A stretch of DNA of 64,000 nucleotides from contig CAWKDN010000002.1 in NCBI GenBank assembly GCA_963848415.1, positions 567,877-631,876 on the forward strand. The letters are read 5' to 3'. The first letter of the stretch is position 1; each line of letters opens with the position of its first letter. A program made the translations under genes and the position numbers. Under the pieces are notes generated by a model. The model was not told the DNA's origin and made no database searches. It worked only from the letters and a program-made list of their open reading frames with translations. This document shows, one piece after another, positions 60,846 to 64,000 of this stretch. The stretch comes from CAVQBC01 sp963848415 (GTDB lineage: Bacteria; Actinomycetota; Thermoleophilia; Solirubrobacterales; Solirubrobacteraceae).

Positions 60846-62351
60846 GTGCGCAGCCACGCCCGAGCCACGTCGCGAACCTACGGTCGAGGAGTGAGGTCCA
60901 CGGACGCCTCCGGGCCGGGGCACGACGCCGCGGCGGCCCGCGTCTCCCCCGGCGGGATCGCCGGGACGGCCGGCTGGCGGCTGCGCCGGACGCTCGAGCT
61001 GCGCCGCGACCTGGTGCTCGGGCCGCTCGCCGGCGCCATCGTGCTGGCACTGCTCGCGATCCCCGGCGATCCGCTGCGCACGGCCGCGCTGTCCTTCGCG
61101 GCGCTGGCGGCCGGCGCGGGGCTCGCACGCCGAATCGCGCCGCAGGCCGCGCTGATGCCGCTCATGCGGGCCGTCTTCCCGTTGGTCGGGCCCGCGATCG
61201 GCGTCGCCGCCCTCGCCGGGCTGCGCCTGCTGACCGGGATGCCGCCGGCCGGGCCGCTCGACCTGCTCGCCGCGCTCGGCGCCAGCGCCTTCGTGGCGCA
61301 CCCCTGGGGCCTGTCCAAGGGAGCGGCGACGCCCGGCAGCCTGCGCACCGCCTTCATCGGCTCGGCCTCCAGCGCCGCCCGGCTCGCCCGCGCGATCGAT
61401 GCCGCCGGATCCAGCCAGTACAGCCTCGTCGGCCGCGTGGCGGTCGATCCCCACGGTGCCGCGACCGACCAGGACGTGGCAGAGCCGCCCGCCCTCGGCG
61501 GCCTCGCGCACCTCGGGGCGCTCGTCGTCGACCACGAGGTCGACGTGCTGGTCGTCGGCCCCGACGCCCCGCGACTGGCCGTCTTCGAGCACGTCGCGGA
61601 CTCCTGCCTGGAGCTGCCGGTGCGCCTCGTCGAGCTGTCCTCGCTCTACGAGGAGGTCTTCGGGCACGTGCCCACCGCGGAGATCGACGCGACCTGGTTC
61701 GAATGCATCGCCGACCCGCACGTGCGCGTGTCCACGGCGCCGCTCAAGCGCGTGATCGACATCGCCGGCTCGATCGTGCTGCTGGCGGTCGCGCTGCCGG
61801 TGCTGGTGCCCTGCGGGCTGCTGATCCGCCGCGACGGCGGCCCCTCGCTCTTCCGGCAGGTGCGGATCGGCGAGGGCGGCCGGCGCTTCTGCCTCTACAA
61901 GCTGCGCTCGATGCGGCCCGGCACCGGCGAGGCCGCGCAGTGGGCCGAGCCCGAGGACCCGCGCGTGACGCGCATCGGTACCTTCCTGCGCCGGACCCAC
62001 CTCGACGAGCTGCCCCAGCTCTACAACGTCCTGCGCGGCGACATGAGCCTCGTCGGGCCGCGGCCCGAGCAGCCCGAGTTCGTCGACCGCCTGGAGGGCA
62101 TGCTGCCCTTCTACCAGCGGCGCCACCTCATGCGGCCGGGCATCACCGGCTGGGCCCAGGTCCGCTGCGGCTACGCGGGCTCGGACGTCGGCTCGGCCTG
62201 GAAGCTCTGCCACGACCTCTACTACGTCAAGCACCGCTCGGTCGGCCTGGACCTGCTGATCATGGGCGAGACGCTGGCGACGCTCGGCTTCGCCCGCGAG
62301 CCCGTGATCGGGCCCGAGACGGTGGCGTTCGTCCGGAGCGACCGCGCGTGA
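60846..62351 (+). CDS. Polyprenyl-phosphate sugar phosphotransferase (priming enzyme)
   Basis: 501 residues. Four N-terminal membrane helices and a Rossmann-like CoA-binding region (FIGSASSAARLARAID) precede the catalytic domain: KRVIDIAGSIVLLAVALPVL, FRQVRIGEGGRRFCLYKLRS, RTHLDELPQLYNVLRGDMS and SLVGPRPEQPEF. It transfers a sugar-1-phosphate onto undecaprenyl phosphate to start repeat-unit assembly. GTG start at 60846; GTG at 60891 is an alternative. The stop overlaps the next gene's GTG (GTGA). Confidence 0.93.
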   Translation: MRSHARATSRTYGRGVRSTDASGPGHDAAAARVSPGGIAGTAGWRLRRTLELRRDLVLGPLAGAIVLALLAIPGDPLRTAALSFAALAAGAGLARRIAPQAALMPLMRAVFPLVGPAIGVAALAGLRLLTGMPPAGPLDLLAALGASAFVAHPWGLSKGAATPGSLRTAFIGSASSAARLARAIDAAGSSQYSLVGRVAVDPHGAATDQDVAEPPALGGLAHLGALVVDHEVDVLVVGPDAPRLAVFEHVADSCLELPVRLVELSSLYEEVFGHVPTAEIDATWFECIADPHVRVSTAPLKRVIDIAGSIVLLAVALPVLVPCGLLIRRDGGPSLFRQVRIGEGGRRFCLYKLRSMRPGTGEAAQWAEPEDPRVTRIGTFLRRTHLDELPQLYNVLRGDMSLVGPRPEQPEFVDRLEGMLPFYQRRHLMRPGITGWAQVRCGYAGSDVGSAWKLCHDLYYVKHRSVGLDLLIMGETLATLGFAREPVIGPETVAFVRSDRA

Positions 62352-63915
62352 GCCGGCCGCGCCTCGGCCTGGCCGTCGCCGCGGCGGCGCTCACGCTCGG
62401 CGGGCTCGTGGTCGCCGCCGGCAACAGCGACGGCGACAGCTCGGCCGCGCCGCGCGTCCCAGGGGCCGGTGGCGACCCCCGCCGCGGCGTTGAGCGCGGC
62501 CGCGCCGACGGTGCGCTACACCGGGCCACGCGGCACGCTCTCCGGCCCCGTCGAGCTGCGCGCCCGTGCCCGCGGGCGGGTCGCCGTGGCCGCGGTGACC
62601 TTCACGCTCGACGGCCGGCCGATCGGCAGCGACACCAGCGCGCCGTACGCGCTCGACGTCCACGCCGCCCGCCTCCCCGCCGGACGCCACCGGCTCGCCG
62701 TCACCGCGGTCGATCGCCTCGGCCGGCGCCGCACGACGCGCTCGACCACGGTCACCGTGCGCGGCGGGAGCGACGGCGCTCTGCGGGCCGGCCCGAACTC
62801 AGACCTGCGCCCCATGCTCGCCCGCCTGCGCCGCGGCAACGTCACCGTGCGGCTGGGGCCCGGCCGCTACGAGCTCGCCGACGTCGAGCTCGGCAGCGGC
62901 GCCACGCTGGTCGGCTCCGGCCCGGACACCGTCATCGCGGCGCCGCCAGGCTCGAGCTACCACGAGCGTCCTGCTGCCGCGCGGGGCCCGCATCCGGGTG
63001 TCAGACCTCAGCATCGACGGCGGTGGCCCAGGGCCGGGGACCGCGCACAGCGTCATCGTGTGGGACGGCTCGCGCGACGTGCGCTTGCAACGGCTGTCGC
63101 TCGTGCGGGTGCGCACCGACGGCGTGCACGCCTTCGGCGCCCACCAGGGCGTCAGCCTTCAGGACTCGACGATCGACGGAGCCGGCAGCGCGTCCTCCGG
63201 CGTCTCGATCCGCGGCTCGGAGGGCTCCGAGGACGCAAGCGTAATCCGTACACGTGTCCGCGGCTTCATCAACTACGGGGTCAGCTTCAGCTTCAACGGG
63301 TCGGCAGCCGCGGTGGGGCCGACCACAGCGTCGCGCTGGACAACGAGATCGCGGACATCGACAACCCGGCGACCGAGAGCGGACGCAACGAGTCGGGCGC
63401 TGTGGAACGGCGGGGTCCGCGCTGCCCTGATCAACAACACGATCGCCCGGACCGGCTGGACCGGGAATCGAGACCGTCGGGTCCTCGACGGGCATGGTCG
63501 CGGTGCGCAACCGGATCAGCCAGACCCGGACGGGCATCTATCTCGAGCACTCGACCAACAACTCCCAGTTCGTCTCGAACCAGATCAGCAAGGTCGGCAC
63601 CGGCTTCAAGGTCGAGTGGCGCTACGACGGCGTCGGCTCCAACCGGAACCGTTTCAGCTCCAACCGGTCGCCGAGGCCTCAAACGCCGGCATCTTCGTCG
63701 ACACCGGGTCGGACATGAACCTGATCGAGCGCAACGTCTACGCCGGCGGCGGCGGGCGGTCGATCATCCTGCAGGGCTCCTCGGGCAATCGCATCGTCGG
63801 CAACCGCGGCTGCGGGGATCCGGTCGTCCACCAGCAGGCCGGGCGCTTCGACGACGGCGGCCTCGCGGTCCCGCGGGGCAACGTCGTCGCCGACAACCGG
63901 TCGCTCGGCTGCTGA
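62348..63915 (+). pseudogene. Secreted right-handed beta-helix protein, multiple frameshifts
   Basis: A GTG start overlapping the previous stop gives a signal peptide (RPRLGLAVAAAALTLGGLVV). The frame changes near 62455; then an Ig-like part (VAVAAVTFTLDGRPIGSDTS) and SGATLVGSGPDTVIAAPPGS are read. After a shift near 62960 come beta-helix coils (VSDLSIDGGGPGPGTAHSVI, GVSLQDSTIDGAGSASSGVS). Further shifts near 63310, 63400, 63460 and 63665 connect NEIADIDNPATESGRNESG, RISQTRTGIYLEHSTNNSQF and NAGIFVDTGSDMNLIERNVY. Probable polysaccharide lyase/epimerase-like protein of the exopolysaccharide locus. Confidence 0.75.
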
Positions 63916-64000
63916 GCGCGCCCGCGGCGCCGGCGCTACGGGTGCGGCGATGGCGAGGCACGCGCCGATCGAGCCTGCCGGCTGCGGCAGCACCCCCGAC

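Noticed and set aside
63679..63993. 104-codon leftward ORF at the window end
   Set aside because: Antisense to the beta-helix C-terminal coils, which are clearly coding on the plus strand.

Overview
The window is 64 kb of very GC-rich (low-to-mid 70s percent by eye), tightly packed chromosomal DNA from an actinobacterium. I see no phage, plasmid or insertion-sequence genes and no tRNA or rRNA. Gene content points to a deep-branching actinobacterial lineage such as Thermoleophilia (Solirubrobacterales-like): a classical menaquinone pathway, GatCAB, a SARP-type regulator, a PcrA-type helicase carrying an intein, and frequent GTG/TTG starts with 1-4 base stop/start overlaps. The lineage is inferred from gene content only.

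Layout. 1-8 kb: end of an FAD amine oxidase-like gene, an APC permease/universal stress protein pair, then a leftward run ilvC - DUF4190-like - class V aminotransferase - serA. 8-20 kb: the whole classical menaquinone route (menF, D, H, C, E, B, A and a candidate menG methyltransferase) in short divergent units, interleaved with a TetR/SRPBCC pair, a broken hydrolase and a nitroreductase. 20-24 kb: two MFS exporters. 24-26 kb: ilvN-ilvB. 26-33.6 kb: small hypotheticals, a 2OG-Fe(II) oxygenase-like gene, gatCAB and an MFS gene. 33.6-37 kb: pcrA/uvrD with a 365-residue intein. 37-43.3 kb: acetolactate decarboxylase, queuosine salvage protein, lutABC and lactate permease, all broken by single-base insertions. 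43.3-49.3 kb: intact glcDEF and malate synthase, which together take glycolate to malate. 49.4-56.7 kb: gltD, an XRE/membrane protein pair, a sulfur block (cysK, tusA, moeB-like, cysE), VOC, hypothetical and short LysR genes. 56.7-64 kb: the start of an exopolysaccharide locus (epimerase, PAS-SARP regulator, Wzz-like protein, priming glycosyltransferase, beta-helix protein).

The most unusual signals are non-coding. At least three families of short palindromic elements occupy the few real intergenic gaps (7980-8391, 23881-24020, 47224-47401, 53706-53774). One family shows compensatory base changes in its stem and lies as an inverted pair exactly flanking the 16 kb block that separates ilvC from ilvN-ilvB. 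Another is a ~118 nt element found twice with identical 81 nt arm spacing.
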